Of a stretch of DNA of 64,000 bases, positions 44,801-52,006 are shown piece after piece. Where the stretch lies: positions 1 through 64,000 of the forward strand of contig DIUJ01000035.1 in the NCBI GenBank assembly GCA_002422315.1, in the 5' to 3' direction. Each line of letters opens with the position of its first letter. Positions within the stretch are counted from its first letter, which is position 1. The position numbers and the translations under genes were made by a program. The stretch is from Bacteroidetes bacterium UBA6161 (GTDB taxonomy: Bacteria; Bacteroidota; Bacteroidia; NS11-12g; UBA955). The notes under the pieces were generated by a model that saw nothing but the letters and a program-made list of their open reading frames with translations, was not told the origin of the DNA and did not search any database.

Positions 44801-45395
44801 AATTTAGATTGATGTAAAAAAAAGGATTTGTGCTTAAAACTGGCGAAGACGTTCTTATTCCTTCGCATACAGAGTATTCTGAAAAATTAAAAAACTTTGG
44901 TGTAGCAGACCCCTGTGCTACAATAGCATTGGATCTCGAAAAAATTGTTGTAGAAAAATAAAATTTACAATACCCTTGGTCTTCATACATACCTAAATCT
45001 ACAGAACCCTCAAGTTGGTGTACTTCTACACCTTGTAAGAAATCTGGATTTGAGTTATTTCCACATGCATCTGTAGCGGTTTTACAAGTAGTGGTAATAT
45101 TCTGAAAATTCACTCTAAGGAGCGAAACTTGTGTAAGTAATACTTTTTCGTTGTATTGATTTAAACCCCATACCATTACAGAGGGCAAATCGGAACAATT
45201 CTCTGTAGACAATCCTCCACCAACCCCATTCAACTTGCATTCTGTACATTCGCGATACACTTTCAATGTTAGGTCTAATCGGGTAGTGTTTGAGCTAGCT
45301 TGATAAGTAAGCTCTGTGCCCAATACGTGACCTGCCCAAAGCGAATTGGAAAAAAGTGCAGAAAAAAGAAAATATAAAAGTAGATTTCTTTTCAA
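41811..45395 (-). CDS. Large T9SS type B cargo protein
   Basis: A 1194-aa exported protein. The signal peptide ends SLWA|G. The first mature residues (HVLGTELTYQASSNTTRLDLTLKVYRECTEC) match a domain found at the N-terminus of many large Bacteroidota surface proteins. The middle is Ig-like and beta-rich with regularly placed cysteines, and there is no enzymatic motif. The C-terminus is a gliding-motility-associated (CHU_C, type B) sorting domain: IPNAFSPNGDGPSINNVFKV, ILNKWGEVIF, WDGTVNGMKCEPGIYAYVI, GTLTLLR. The start codon is TTG (45393-45395). It is the last gene of the minus-strand run that begins with the ECF sigma factor, 83 bases after the upstream cargo gene. Confidence 0.85.
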   Translation of the reverse strand: MKRNLLLYFLFSALFSNSLWAGHVLGTELTYQASSNTTRLDLTLKVYRECTECKLNGVGGGLSTENCSDLPSVMVWGLNQYNEKVLLTQVSLLRVNFQNITTTCKTATDACGNNSNPDFLQGVEVHQLEGSVDLGMYEDQGYCKFYFSTTIFSRSNAIVAQGSATPKFFNFSEYSVCEGIRTSSPVLSTNPFFYINLNSTLTHSPGIVVQDADSISVALVPALSDFDVSINYPNGYTFQRPLQVQCSLSSCIPNPNATIPIGIFLDRETGNTIFYPTFSGQNAVFVYEITKWKKNNFGVLVAVSKIRRDFHTRVYQGNNQQPRLSSLNSRINLCENESFCTILDAMDTKNTQNLSDTVAFRMLNLTNNMIFSESTRSSAPFNRGRFCWSPPSSSSSAYAYFVTLILQDNNCPLSGVSTFTYKIKVNSSPSIQTSILTSQCGKLTLDATANGFSNNSFVWHVAYPNGDKDTFLGKKHFIQYTQGGKLLFETKIDQFCSGLVKDSISLTSFQIPSFTLDSVYVGCKDYLLEIIPRNVSGQAPLRFYWDSKLGSSYALVYPGFEAQKLSLNVVDNLGCSFSDTTKFLAHKKPGFEVLDGYFCSNLEGEFELNSLFNKNSDFSQVHSIHAIQNALEIYKRENQWFFNKTDFLNDKISFRIEFKDLTGCLYADTFDIQKLNTSELLQKELGPFCQNSGLVDLHSFYGLSPTTGVFSSFVEGLVFENRFLDLGVLKSSGTYNLIFEGNNEFCNSEYPLTFKFFYLQALENLTSDSLWICKNSESIVLETYDGNATWQGTGVTEGHIFNPASLDLTNENYALLTMSYRHPESSCYAEKLRYIDLKEIPQIIYEGESMDKVYCGSNMPISFKIKSSIENSTLSIQSPQADSLISKGLDAYSLYPSANSIRNLGISMNISLLSQCPEVNKVFDFSLSPNPEITIQVLDSHYCSEETEIRLETQSKHASLVDWYINNTLVKQKVALSSEVFLPNNFIGINSIQAHVFNEYCSSIVLVPQLIVVSESPMPEIVSNPLDNVPVDFNLLKVYDATQYAHEIIKRNWKVENTVYENTKFIEHKVNTKEGDFKIELWVKDIFGCEGYASSELIVSPPLNLYIPNAFSPNGDGPSINNVFKVTVTEHGSFQMLILNKWGEVIFESKDPEIGWDGTVNGMKCEPGIYAYVIQVENQLGGNRGFKGTLTLLR

Positions 45396-45422
45396 ATTAG
45401 TCTTGCTATAAAATTATACTTT

Positions 45423-45430
45423 CAAATGTA
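45423..45430 (-). promoter_or_regulatory. -7 box of the 1194-aa cargo gene
   Basis: TACATTTG on the minus strand fits TAnnTTTG, 27 bases before the TTG start. This suggests the gene can be transcribed separately from the sigma-factor operon. No clear -33 element. Confidence 0.4.
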
Positions 45431-45478
45431 CGAAAAAAATGGAACCTTTGTATAAACTAAGAAATTTTTTTTATTAAG

Positions 45479-47008
45479 CTATTCAATTACAATTACTTTA
45501 TGTGTTGCTACTATCTGATTTGGGACATGAATTTTCAACCAATAAATTCCCGGTTTTAAGTTTAATTTTTCCGAAAACACTGAACTTTTTATTTCTAATT
45601 CTTTTACTAACCTACCTTCTGATTGATAGATGTGAATATTCGCATTTTCAAGTCCTTCCAGATGGATTTCTTGTCCTTGTTGTATAGGATTGGGATATAT
45701 TTTAGAATCCGTCTTCTGTAAAACGGGAGTATTGGTTATTTGTCCTATGTCAAACAGAGAATCTACCGTATTTAAAAATTCTTTTAACTTCCCCATTTCT
45801 TCTACTTTAAAATCTTCTATTATGTGGTATACTAAAATATACTCTCTAGTTTGGTTGGACTCTACAGATAAACTATCAAAACGTAAAAGTATATTTCTAG
45901 GACCAGGTAAATTGCCCGATTTTTCTTCTGTCCAATCAAATTGCTGGTTTACATCATCTTCTAAACCAGGGTATATAAACCTTGCTTGATTGCTTCCATC
46001 TACTCCATTACCACCATAAGTTAGTCTTTTAGCATTAGTCCATTTACCACTCAATAGATTATTTACCTCTTCTGCATTTTGTGGCATACCTGTTACTAAA
46101 TCATTGTCTTGGGTTATATAAATGCTACCTGCTAGTGGTGCGTTTAAAAACTGAACAATAACCGCAGGTATCTGTGTTCCATAAAAACTATCCGATTGCT
46201 TTGTTGAATATATTAATACACTGTTCTGAAATGGCAACGTTCTCACAAATTCACTTTTGCCTTCCCCTATATTTGATTCGAGATATATGCCAAGTTTTAA
46301 TGCTTTGAAATTTATGGTATTTTTATTGGTAACCAATACCCTATGAAAAGAGCTACGGAAAAGCAATGGATTGTTTTCTTTGGTATACACTTCATGTTTT
46401 ATTTCCAATCCTATAGGATTGGAAACAATTGCGGTTCTATTTGCATGCCAGTCATTGTATACTAAATAGGCAGATTGGTTACCTGAAAGAATTGGATATT
46501 CCCCTAGCAAGGGCTCGTATATCAAGTTAGCATTCCAATCTGCAAAAGATGCCAAAATATTTCTAGATGGAAATGGTGCGTTACAAGGCCAATTTATAAT
46601 ATTTTCGTTCGGCATATATCCACTTTCCTTATATCTTAGAATATGTTCTTCTATGATGTTTTGCTTCACAATAGGTACTCTATCCCACTGGGAGTCTACT
46701 TTAGAAGCGGTAATACTTAAAGGACCATATGTAAAATCATTCTCATTGTTGTTCTTTAATATAGAGGCTCTTATGATGGAATTTGTATCTGTAGAACTAA
46801 TCCAGACCCCAGAAAATTTAACTACAGGATTTTGGCTTTGCGCTGGAAAAAACAAGGCTGGATTTGATTCTTTATCTTGAAATAAAACTCCGTTGGATTG
46901 AATTCCTTGTTTGAATTTCTGGCTTTCTAAAAAATTAAAAGCCTGCCCCATTGAAGGGGCATAGCTAAGCAAATATACAAAAAAACAAAAAAGCCAAGTT
47001 TTGATCAT
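45479..47008 (-). CDS. T9SS type A cargo protein linked to ECF sigma operon
   Basis: A 509-aa exported protein of unknown function. The signal peptide ends APSMG|Q. The body is beta-rich without a recognised enzymatic motif, including WISSTDTNSIIRASILKNNNEN and a HANRTAIVSNPIGLEIKHEVYTKENN region. The last about 75 residues are a type A sorting domain: SKIYPNPIQQGQEIHLEGL, HIYQSEGRLVKELEI, LNLKPGIYWLKIHVPN. The start overlaps the stop of the barrel protein gene by 4 bases, so it is translationally coupled to it. This coupling suggests a shared job (see findings). Confidence 0.82.
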   Translation of the reverse strand: MIKTWLFCFFVYLLSYAPSMGQAFNFLESQKFKQGIQSNGVLFQDKESNPALFFPAQSQNPVVKFSGVWISSTDTNSIIRASILKNNNENDFTYGPLSITASKVDSQWDRVPIVKQNIIEEHILRYKESGYMPNENIINWPCNAPFPSRNILASFADWNANLIYEPLLGEYPILSGNQSAYLVYNDWHANRTAIVSNPIGLEIKHEVYTKENNPLLFRSSFHRVLVTNKNTINFKALKLGIYLESNIGEGKSEFVRTLPFQNSVLIYSTKQSDSFYGTQIPAVIVQFLNAPLAGSIYITQDNDLVTGMPQNAEEVNNLLSGKWTNAKRLTYGGNGVDGSNQARFIYPGLEDDVNQQFDWTEEKSGNLPGPRNILLRFDSLSVESNQTREYILVYHIIEDFKVEEMGKLKEFLNTVDSLFDIGQITNTPVLQKTDSKIYPNPIQQGQEIHLEGLENANIHIYQSEGRLVKELEIKSSVFSEKLNLKPGIYWLKIHVPNQIVATHKVIVIE

Positions 47009-48390
47009 AATCTAATCCGTATGCCGGTTTGCAAACCTAAGGTATATATTTTACTTCCTTCTAGTTTGCCTATTGGATTATTTTGAGTTTGAATTAAGAA
47101 TCCCTGAATCTCGTTACTCCAACTTAGTTTTGGACTTAGTACATAGGTATATCCTAATCCAGTGAAATAACTTAGATGAAAAGATTTTGAATATTGTTTA
47201 CTGTTCCCAGAATAGCGTTGTAAATTTTCATTGGGAGAAGCATACCATGTTGCGTTGTCTCTTTGATGCAAATTAAACATCACCCCAGAATGAAGATACA
47301 ATTTCCCTCTGCCCAATTGTTTCTGGTATTCCAATGCCAATGGCACTGACATCAGCAAGTAAGTATTGTTTCCATTTTCATTTCTGTTAATTGTCTGTGT
47401 TACGGAACTAGTGTCATACTTGATAATTTCTTTGGGACCAGAAATAGGGTCTATAATGAACCCTTTTACGGTATCTATTTCTAGGTAAGTATTTTGCCAA
47501 GCCTGGTTTACTGTATAATCAGCATTTCTATTCCAAAACCCTATTCCTGCTAAAATATTCCAATTTGAGGCTATTTCATATCTAGTTCTAATTTGTAAAC
47601 TTGATTGCAATTTATTTGTTTCTTCAAAGCCTTGTAAAATAATCCCATCCAAACTTTGAACCCAAGTTCCTATCCCTCCTACAATTTCTATTTCTTTTAG
47701 TCTTCTGTCTGTAGGATTTTTTCTACTTGGATAAGGGGTCTCTTTGTTTGTTTTTTCAAAATTATTTAGTGCAAAATCTGTATTCCTATGGAAAATTTCA
47801 CTTATGTTTCTAAACCTTAGATTATGAGAAAGTAAAACCCTATCGTATTTTTCAGTTTTAACTCCCTCTAATTTTTCCATTTCTATCCAATCTGCAATAC
47901 TTTTTTGTGTATTGTCTTCAGTTTTATTTATAGAATTGATATTTGAGATATTCTTTGTAGTATTAGATTTTCCTTTTAAAACATTGCCTATTTCTTTTGA
48001 ACCAATAAAATGAGCCTCTTCTTTACTTTGGGCTATATTTTCATTTTCATTGAATCTATCCTTAGGAGTTGTTTCCTTGCTTAGTGGAGTAAGGTCAGCA
48101 ACTATATTCTTACTTGTTTGACTGGGCGATTTTTCGTGGGTAGTGTTTGCAATATTCAATGTTTCCGATTCCAGAGAATTTGGATTGTAACTAATAAATG
48201 ACCAAGTGCTTATTAACAAAACAGCCAACGTTGCCCAAAACAAATTGGAGTTGAAAAGATTGTTCCAAAACATGGCTTTTTTATTATTCTGCCTAGTTTC
48301 TAACACTTTATTGAAAATGTGCATAGAGGGTGTTCTTTCAAAACCCTTGAGTTTCTCCCCTATTTTTTTGTCAAATTCATTTTCATTCAT
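47005..48390 (-). CDS. Inner-membrane-anchored outer membrane beta-barrel protein (putative anti-sigma partner)
   Basis: A 461-aa protein with an unusual layout. Residues 1-45 are soluble and charged (NENEFDKKIGEKLKGFERTPSMHIFNKVLETRQNNKKA), with no signal peptide. A single membrane segment (about 51-67, LFWATLAVLLISTWSFI) follows, then about 150 polar residues, then a beta-barrel-like domain from about 230 (EIEIVGGIGTWVQSL, LQIRTRYEIASNWNILAGIGF, LALEYQKQLGRGKLYLHSGVMFNL, YTLGLQTGIRIRL at the end). The layout suggests it spans both membranes. The gene begins 4 bases after the sigma factor stop. Anti-sigma function is inferred from position and the cytoplasmic N-terminus. Confidence 0.72.
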   Translation of the reverse strand: MNENEFDKKIGEKLKGFERTPSMHIFNKVLETRQNNKKAMFWNNLFNSNLFWATLAVLLISTWSFISYNPNSLESETLNIANTTHEKSPSQTSKNIVADLTPLSKETTPKDRFNENENIAQSKEEAHFIGSKEIGNVLKGKSNTTKNISNINSINKTEDNTQKSIADWIEMEKLEGVKTEKYDRVLLSHNLRFRNISEIFHRNTDFALNNFEKTNKETPYPSRKNPTDRRLKEIEIVGGIGTWVQSLDGIILQGFEETNKLQSSLQIRTRYEIASNWNILAGIGFWNRNADYTVNQAWQNTYLEIDTVKGFIIDPISGPKEIIKYDTSSVTQTINRNENGNNTYLLMSVPLALEYQKQLGRGKLYLHSGVMFNLHQRDNATWYASPNENLQRYSGNSKQYSKSFHLSYFTGLGYTYVLSPKLSWSNEIQGFLIQTQNNPIGKLEGSKIYTLGLQTGIRIRL

Positions 48391-48394
48391 ACTT

Positions 48395-48922
48395 TTATTC
48401 TTCTAATTTTAAGATAAGTCTTTGTAAATATTTTCTGGCTTTTGCAAATTGTGTTCTAGAGGTTACTTCTTCTATCCCTAGTTGTTTTGCAATTTCTTGA
48501 TGTGAATAACCTTCTACTGCAAAAAGATTAAATACTAGTTTATATCCTTCTGGCATTTTTTCCATCAAATTCATTAGGTCCATAAGCTGGAGAGTATCTA
48601 AGCTAGAACTGAAATCTAGAGTCTCTTCAGTATATTCTTCCACATAGCTTAGATTTTTATTTCTGCTTCTAATTTTATTTAACGCAGTGTTTACTGTTAT
48701 TTTAACCATCCACCCAACAAAGGAACCTTTATTGCTATAGCCTTTAATATTGTCAAAGATCTTTACCAAAGCGTCATGCAAAATATCCTCAGCTTCCATT
48801 TGGTCTTTTGCATAGCGCATACTCACACCCATAAGCTTCGAAGCATACTTTTTATACAATGCTTCTTGTGCAGCCTTATTTTCATTTATACATCCCTCTA
48901 TTATTTCTTCTTCACTGTTCAT
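48395..48922 (-). CDS. ECF-type RNA polymerase sigma factor
   Basis: A 175-aa sigma-70 family factor with only regions 2 and 4. Region 2 (about residues 10-80) shows LYKKYASKLMGVSMRYAKDQMEAEDILHDALVKIF and GSFVGWMVKITVNTALNKIRS. Region 4 (about 115-165) shows MPEGYKLVFNLFAVEGYSHQEIAKQLGIEEVTSRTQFAKARKYLQ, with the helix-turn-helix. It heads the minus-strand operon with the membrane-anchored barrel protein and a T9SS cargo. The promoter it recognises is unknown. Confidence 0.93.
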   Translation of the reverse strand: MNSEEEIIEGCINENKAAQEALYKKYASKLMGVSMRYAKDQMEAEDILHDALVKIFDNIKGYSNKGSFVGWMVKITVNTALNKIRSRNKNLSYVEEYTEETLDFSSSLDTLQLMDLMNLMEKMPEGYKLVFNLFAVEGYSHQEIAKQLGIEEVTSRTQFAKARKYLQRLILKLEE

Positions 48923-49016
48923 ATAAGATGTATAGCATAGGGTTGATGTTTTATTGACACTTCAATTTTACAAAATGTTGCCTGTAAATAAAAAAAAATC
49001 TGTTTTTGCTTTAACC

Positions 49017-49039
49017 ATGCAAATTTAGTTAGTTTGCAT
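49017..49039. promoter_or_regulatory. Candidate operator upstream of the LutA-like gene
   Basis: ATGCAAA (49017-49023) and TTTGCAT (49033-49039) form a perfect 7-bp inverted repeat with a 9-base spacer, ending 7 bases before the ATG at 49047. A -7-like sequence (TTAGTTTG, one mismatch) overlaps it. Confidence 0.4.
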
Positions 49040-49046
49040 TTCTATT

Positions 49047-49769
49047 ATGATGCGCGAAACAACCCTTGTTATTCCCTGTATGATCAACCATTTTTTCCCC
49101 CATCTCGGCGAGAAATGGGTTAAAATCATGGAGTATTTGGGATATAAAGTTATTATTCACGAAAACCAAACTTGCTGTGGTTACCCATATATTCAAAATG
49201 GTGAAATGGAAAACGCAAAAAAAGTAGCTGAAAAATTTCTTTATGATTTCCAAACAGGAAGGCATGAACATAAAACTCTAATGTGTTCTTCTGTTTGTTT
49301 TTCTAGTGTAAATAAAATTTACCCTAAACTTTTCCATAACTCTGTTTCGCATAATTTATGCCAGAAGGTTATTGAAAATATAGCTCATTTTTATGGCCAA
49401 TTAGGTAGCAGGAAAATTAAAATTGTTCCTAAAGAAAAAATGCTTTTAGTTTTGGATTGCATGTCTGACCACTCGCAAATAGAAGCAATTACAGGTTTTA
49501 ATGACACAGATAGTAATTGGGTTCTGATGCACAAAGGTTATTTTTGTTGTGGGGCTAACAATGCCTTAGCCTTGAATAATGTTGAAGAATCTAAGTTCAG
49601 AATCCAATCTATTTTGGATTTTGCCAAAGAAAAGGAGGTTAAAGTGATTGTTTTCTCTGATGACAATTGTCTTTTACATGGTTTTCAAAATATTTCTACA
49701 AACAATAGTAAAATAAAAATCGCACATTTAATAGATATTCTGTATGACCAAATCACAGAAAAAAACTAA
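49047..49769 (+). CDS. LutA-like (Fe-S) cysteine-rich oxidoreductase subunit
   Basis: A 240-aa protein with two CCG-type cysteine-rich domains, as in LutA/YkgE and glycolate oxidase GlpC-like subunits. The motifs are PCMINHFF and ENQTCCGYPYIQNGE in the first half, and CMSDHSQ and GYFCCGANNAL in the second. These bind an iron-sulfur or heterodisulfide-type cofactor. In the L-lactate utilisation complex, LutA works with LutB and LutC, which are absent here. The frame overlaps the Ldh-family gene by 26 bases, implying joint function. Two adjacent ATGs (49047 and 49050) could serve as start. Confidence 0.82.
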   Translation: MMRETTLVIPCMINHFFPHLGEKWVKIMEYLGYKVIIHENQTCCGYPYIQNGEMENAKKVAEKFLYDFQTGRHEHKTLMCSSVCFSSVNKIYPKLFHNSVSHNLCQKVIENIAHFYGQLGSRKIKIVPKEKMLLVLDCMSDHSQIEAITGFNDTDSNWVLMHKGYFCCGANNALALNNVEESKFRIQSILDFAKEKEVKVIVFSDDNCLLHGFQNISTNNSKIKIAHLIDILYDQITEKN

Positions 49770-50835
49770 TCCAACAAAATTAAAAAAATTCGTTTCTGAA
49801 ATATTTTTATTCTATGGTTTTAGTAAAACCCATGCTTTGTTGTGCGCGGAAGTTCTTGTAGAAGCTGATTTAAGAGGAATTGACTCTCATGGTATTGCAA
49901 GACTTGAAGGATATGTTAGATTAATTGAAAATAAGAGAATTAATCCTAACCCGAATTTTTCTTGGGTAAAAAACAAAGGAGCTGTAGCAACTCTTAATGC
50001 AGACTCCGCTATTGGTCTTGTGTCTGCGCCTTTTGCCATGAAAGAAGCTATAAAAAAAGCAAAGAAATATGGTTGTGGTTTTGTAAGTATCCAAAATTCT
50101 AATCATTTTGGAATCGCTGGATATCATGCTGAACTAGCTTCGAAAAACGAACTTATTGGCTTGGCTATGACCAATGCAAGCCCTTTGGTTTCTCCTCCAG
50201 GAACAAATAAAAGAATGCTAGGCACTAACCCTATTGCTATAGCTATCCCTAATCCTCACTTTTCCAAATATCCCTTTTTGTTGGACATGGCCACAAGCGC
50301 AGCAGCAAATGGCAAATTAGAAATCGCTCAGAGGGAAGGAAAGCAAATTCCTAAAGGGTGGATAAGTATGGATGGGGAGGATTCTACAGACCCTTTTGCA
50401 TTGAAAGAAGGCGCTTCTTTGTTGCCTTTGGGAAGTGATTTAGAACACGGTTCTCATAAGGGCTTTGGTCTTTCTGCCTTTGTAGATATATTTACTGGAG
50501 TTCTTTCTGGTGCAAACTTTGGTCCTTGGGTACCTCCATTTGTGGCTTTTTTAGACCCTTTGCCTAATTTACCCGGAAAAGGATTGGGTCACTTTGTTGG
50601 TGCTTGGAATCCAGATTTTTTCGGTGATAAAAATGATTTTTTTAACCAAATGAAAATCTGGTCAAATGAGTTTTCAAATGCTCCTAAATCATCTGAACAA
50701 GGAGTAATAATACCTGGTCAGCCAGAATTTACTCAAAGAGAAAAACGACTTGTGGAAGGAATATTTTTGAATGATATAATTTATGAAAGTTTGGTTAGTT
50801 TGGCACAAAAAACCAATCTCAAATTCAATATTTAA
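49744..50835 (+). CDS. Malate/L-lactate dehydrogenase (Ldh2) family oxidoreductase
   Basis: A 363-aa NAD(P)-dependent dehydrogenase of the Ldh2/MDH2 family (malate, L-lactate, ureidoglycolate and related 2-hydroxyacids), not the Rossmann-type lactate dehydrogenase. Signatures are ADLRGIDSHGIARLEGYVRLIE, NSNHFGIAGYHAELA (catalytic His), MTNASPLVSPPGTNKRMLGTNPIAIAIPN and DMATSAAANGKLEIAQREGKQIPKGW. Its start lies 26 bases inside the LutA-like gene. The pair suggests oxidation of a 2-hydroxyacid; the substrate cannot be told from sequence. Confidence 0.9.
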   Translation: MTKSQKKTNPTKLKKFVSEIFLFYGFSKTHALLCAEVLVEADLRGIDSHGIARLEGYVRLIENKRINPNPNFSWVKNKGAVATLNADSAIGLVSAPFAMKEAIKKAKKYGCGFVSIQNSNHFGIAGYHAELASKNELIGLAMTNASPLVSPPGTNKRMLGTNPIAIAIPNPHFSKYPFLLDMATSAAANGKLEIAQREGKQIPKGWISMDGEDSTDPFALKEGASLLPLGSDLEHGSHKGFGLSAFVDIFTGVLSGANFGPWVPPFVAFLDPLPNLPGKGLGHFVGAWNPDFFGDKNDFFNQMKIWSNEFSNAPKSSEQGVIIPGQPEFTQREKRLVEGIFLNDIIYESLVSLAQKTNLKFNI

Positions 50836-50850
50836 CACTACTTATACGTT

Positions 50851-51540
50851 TCAGGGTGTTTGTAAGTCTCCTTCATCCATAAAACTATAATAGTTTTTTC
50901 CTGCAACAATTATATGGTCTATTACCTGCATATCTAAAAACCTTGCACCTTGACTTATTTTTTTGGTTAATTCTTTGTCTGCATTACTTGGACTAAGGTT
51001 CCCAGAAGGATGGTTATGAAATAAAATAATGGAGGATGCATTATCGTTTAACGCATGTGTAAAAACCCTTTTAGAGTCTACAAAAGTACCTGAAACACCT
51101 CCTTCACTAACCTTATATTCACCTATAATTTTGTTGTTTCTATTTAGTGTAAGTATCCAAAATTCTTCGTGTGGAAGGTCTTCTAATCTCCATTTCAAGT
51201 ATATAAAAGCATCTTTACTTGAACTAATCTGAGCCTTTTGTCTTGTTTCCGAAGCTTCTCTTCTCCCTCCTAGCTCTAATGCGGCAAGAATACTTAGTGC
51301 CTTTACCTCTCCTATTCCTTCGAACTTACATAAATCAGTAATTTTTAGCTTAGCCAAACTATTTAAATCATCTTTTACATGCGATAAAATCTTACGGCTA
51401 ATAGAAATTGCGTCTTCTTTAAGAGAGCCAGACCGTATAAGAATAGCTAATAATTCGGCATTACTTACATGCCCGCTACCTTTTTGAATGAATTTTTCCC
51501 TGGGTTTGTCATCCTCTGCCCAGTCTTTAATTGTCCCCAT
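50851..51540 (-). CDS. radC: RadC-family JAB-domain protein
   Basis: RadC/UPF0758 protein. An N-terminal helix-hairpin-helix-like region (about residues 25-90 of this frame, SRKILSHVKDDLNSLAKLKITDLCKFEGIGEVKALSILAALELGGRR) precedes a JAB/MPN metalloprotease-like domain with FHNHPSGNLSPSNADKELTKKI (JAMM zinc motif). Despite its name, a role in recombination is doubtful. The start at 51540 (MGTIKDWAEDDKPREKF) matches the family. A longer frame to 51594 runs into the rpsT terminator hairpin and is unlikely. Confidence 0.93.
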   Translation of the reverse strand: MGTIKDWAEDDKPREKFIQKGSGHVSNAELLAILIRSGSLKEDAISISRKILSHVKDDLNSLAKLKITDLCKFEGIGEVKALSILAALELGGRREASETRQKAQISSSKDAFIYLKWRLEDLPHEEFWILTLNRNNKIIGEYKVSEGGVSGTFVDSKRVFTHALNDNASSIILFHNHPSGNLSPSNADKELTKKISQGARFLDMQVIDHIIVAGKNYYSFMDEGDLQTP

Positions 51541-51570
51541 TGCTTTACTAAATTGTAAAACAAATAAAAC

Positions 51571-51604
51571 AAAAAATCCCGAATATATAATCATACTCGG
51601 GATT
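51571..51604 (-). terminator. rpsT terminator
   Basis: On the minus strand AATCCCGA and TCGGGATT form an 8-bp stem, extended by further A-T and G-U pairs, followed by a run of T. It lies just downstream of rpsT and would end its transcript before radC. Confidence 0.7.
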
Positions 51605-51625
51605 AATTGAACCTGAAAAAAAAGC

Positions 51626-51880
51626 TTATGCTATAGCATTTACATGCTTAGCCAAACTGCTCTTTAAGTTAGCAGATTTGTTTTTATGTATAATGTTTTT
51701 CTTTGCAAGTCTATCTAACATTGAAGCTACTTTGGAAAAAAGTTCTTTTGCTTCTTCTCTGTTTTCTAACTTACGAAGTCTTTTGATGAAAGTACGAGCG
51801 GTTTTATGTTGGTAACGGTTTAAGTCACGTTTCTTTTCATTTGCTCTAATTCTCTTGATTGCTGATTTATGGTTTGCCAT
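51626..51880 (-). CDS. rpsT: Small ribosomal subunit protein S20
   Basis: An 84-aa basic ribosomal protein binding 16S rRNA. MANHKSAIKRIRANEKKRDLNRYQHKTARTFIKRLRKLE is the typical N-terminus, and the helical bundle ends in SSLAKHVNAIA. It is followed by a hairpin terminator on the minus strand and is divergent from glyS across a 126-base gap. Confidence 0.97.
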   Translation of the reverse strand: MANHKSAIKRIRANEKKRDLNRYQHKTARTFIKRLRKLENREEAKELFSKVASMLDRLAKKNIIHKNKSANLKSSLAKHVNAIA

Positions 51881-51969
51881 TTTGTTTTCTAAAAAAAGGA
51901 CTGCAAATTTGCTACTAAAAATTTATTTATCCAAATCTTTTTTAAAATATTCCTTTTGAACAAAAAAAT

Positions 51970-51977
51970 TACCTTTG
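51970..51977 (+). promoter_or_regulatory. -7 box of glyS
   Basis: TACCTTTG fits TAnnTTTG, about 29 bases before the ATG at 52007. No correctly spaced -33 element. Confidence 0.4.
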
Positions 51978-52006
51978 CGGCTGTTAAAATAAAATAGCTT
52001 CGCAAC

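Noticed and set aside
46944..46961. Short hairpin TGCCCC/GGGGCA in signal-peptide codons of the 509-aa cargo
   Set aside because: Six pairs with a six-base loop can arise by chance in this size of window; not comparable with the 17-bp palindrome at 8403.
51541..51594. Longer N-terminus for RadC (extra 18 residues)
   Set aside because: The extension is encoded by the rpsT terminator hairpin and gives a hydrophobic stretch not found in RadC proteins; ATG at 51540 matches the family.
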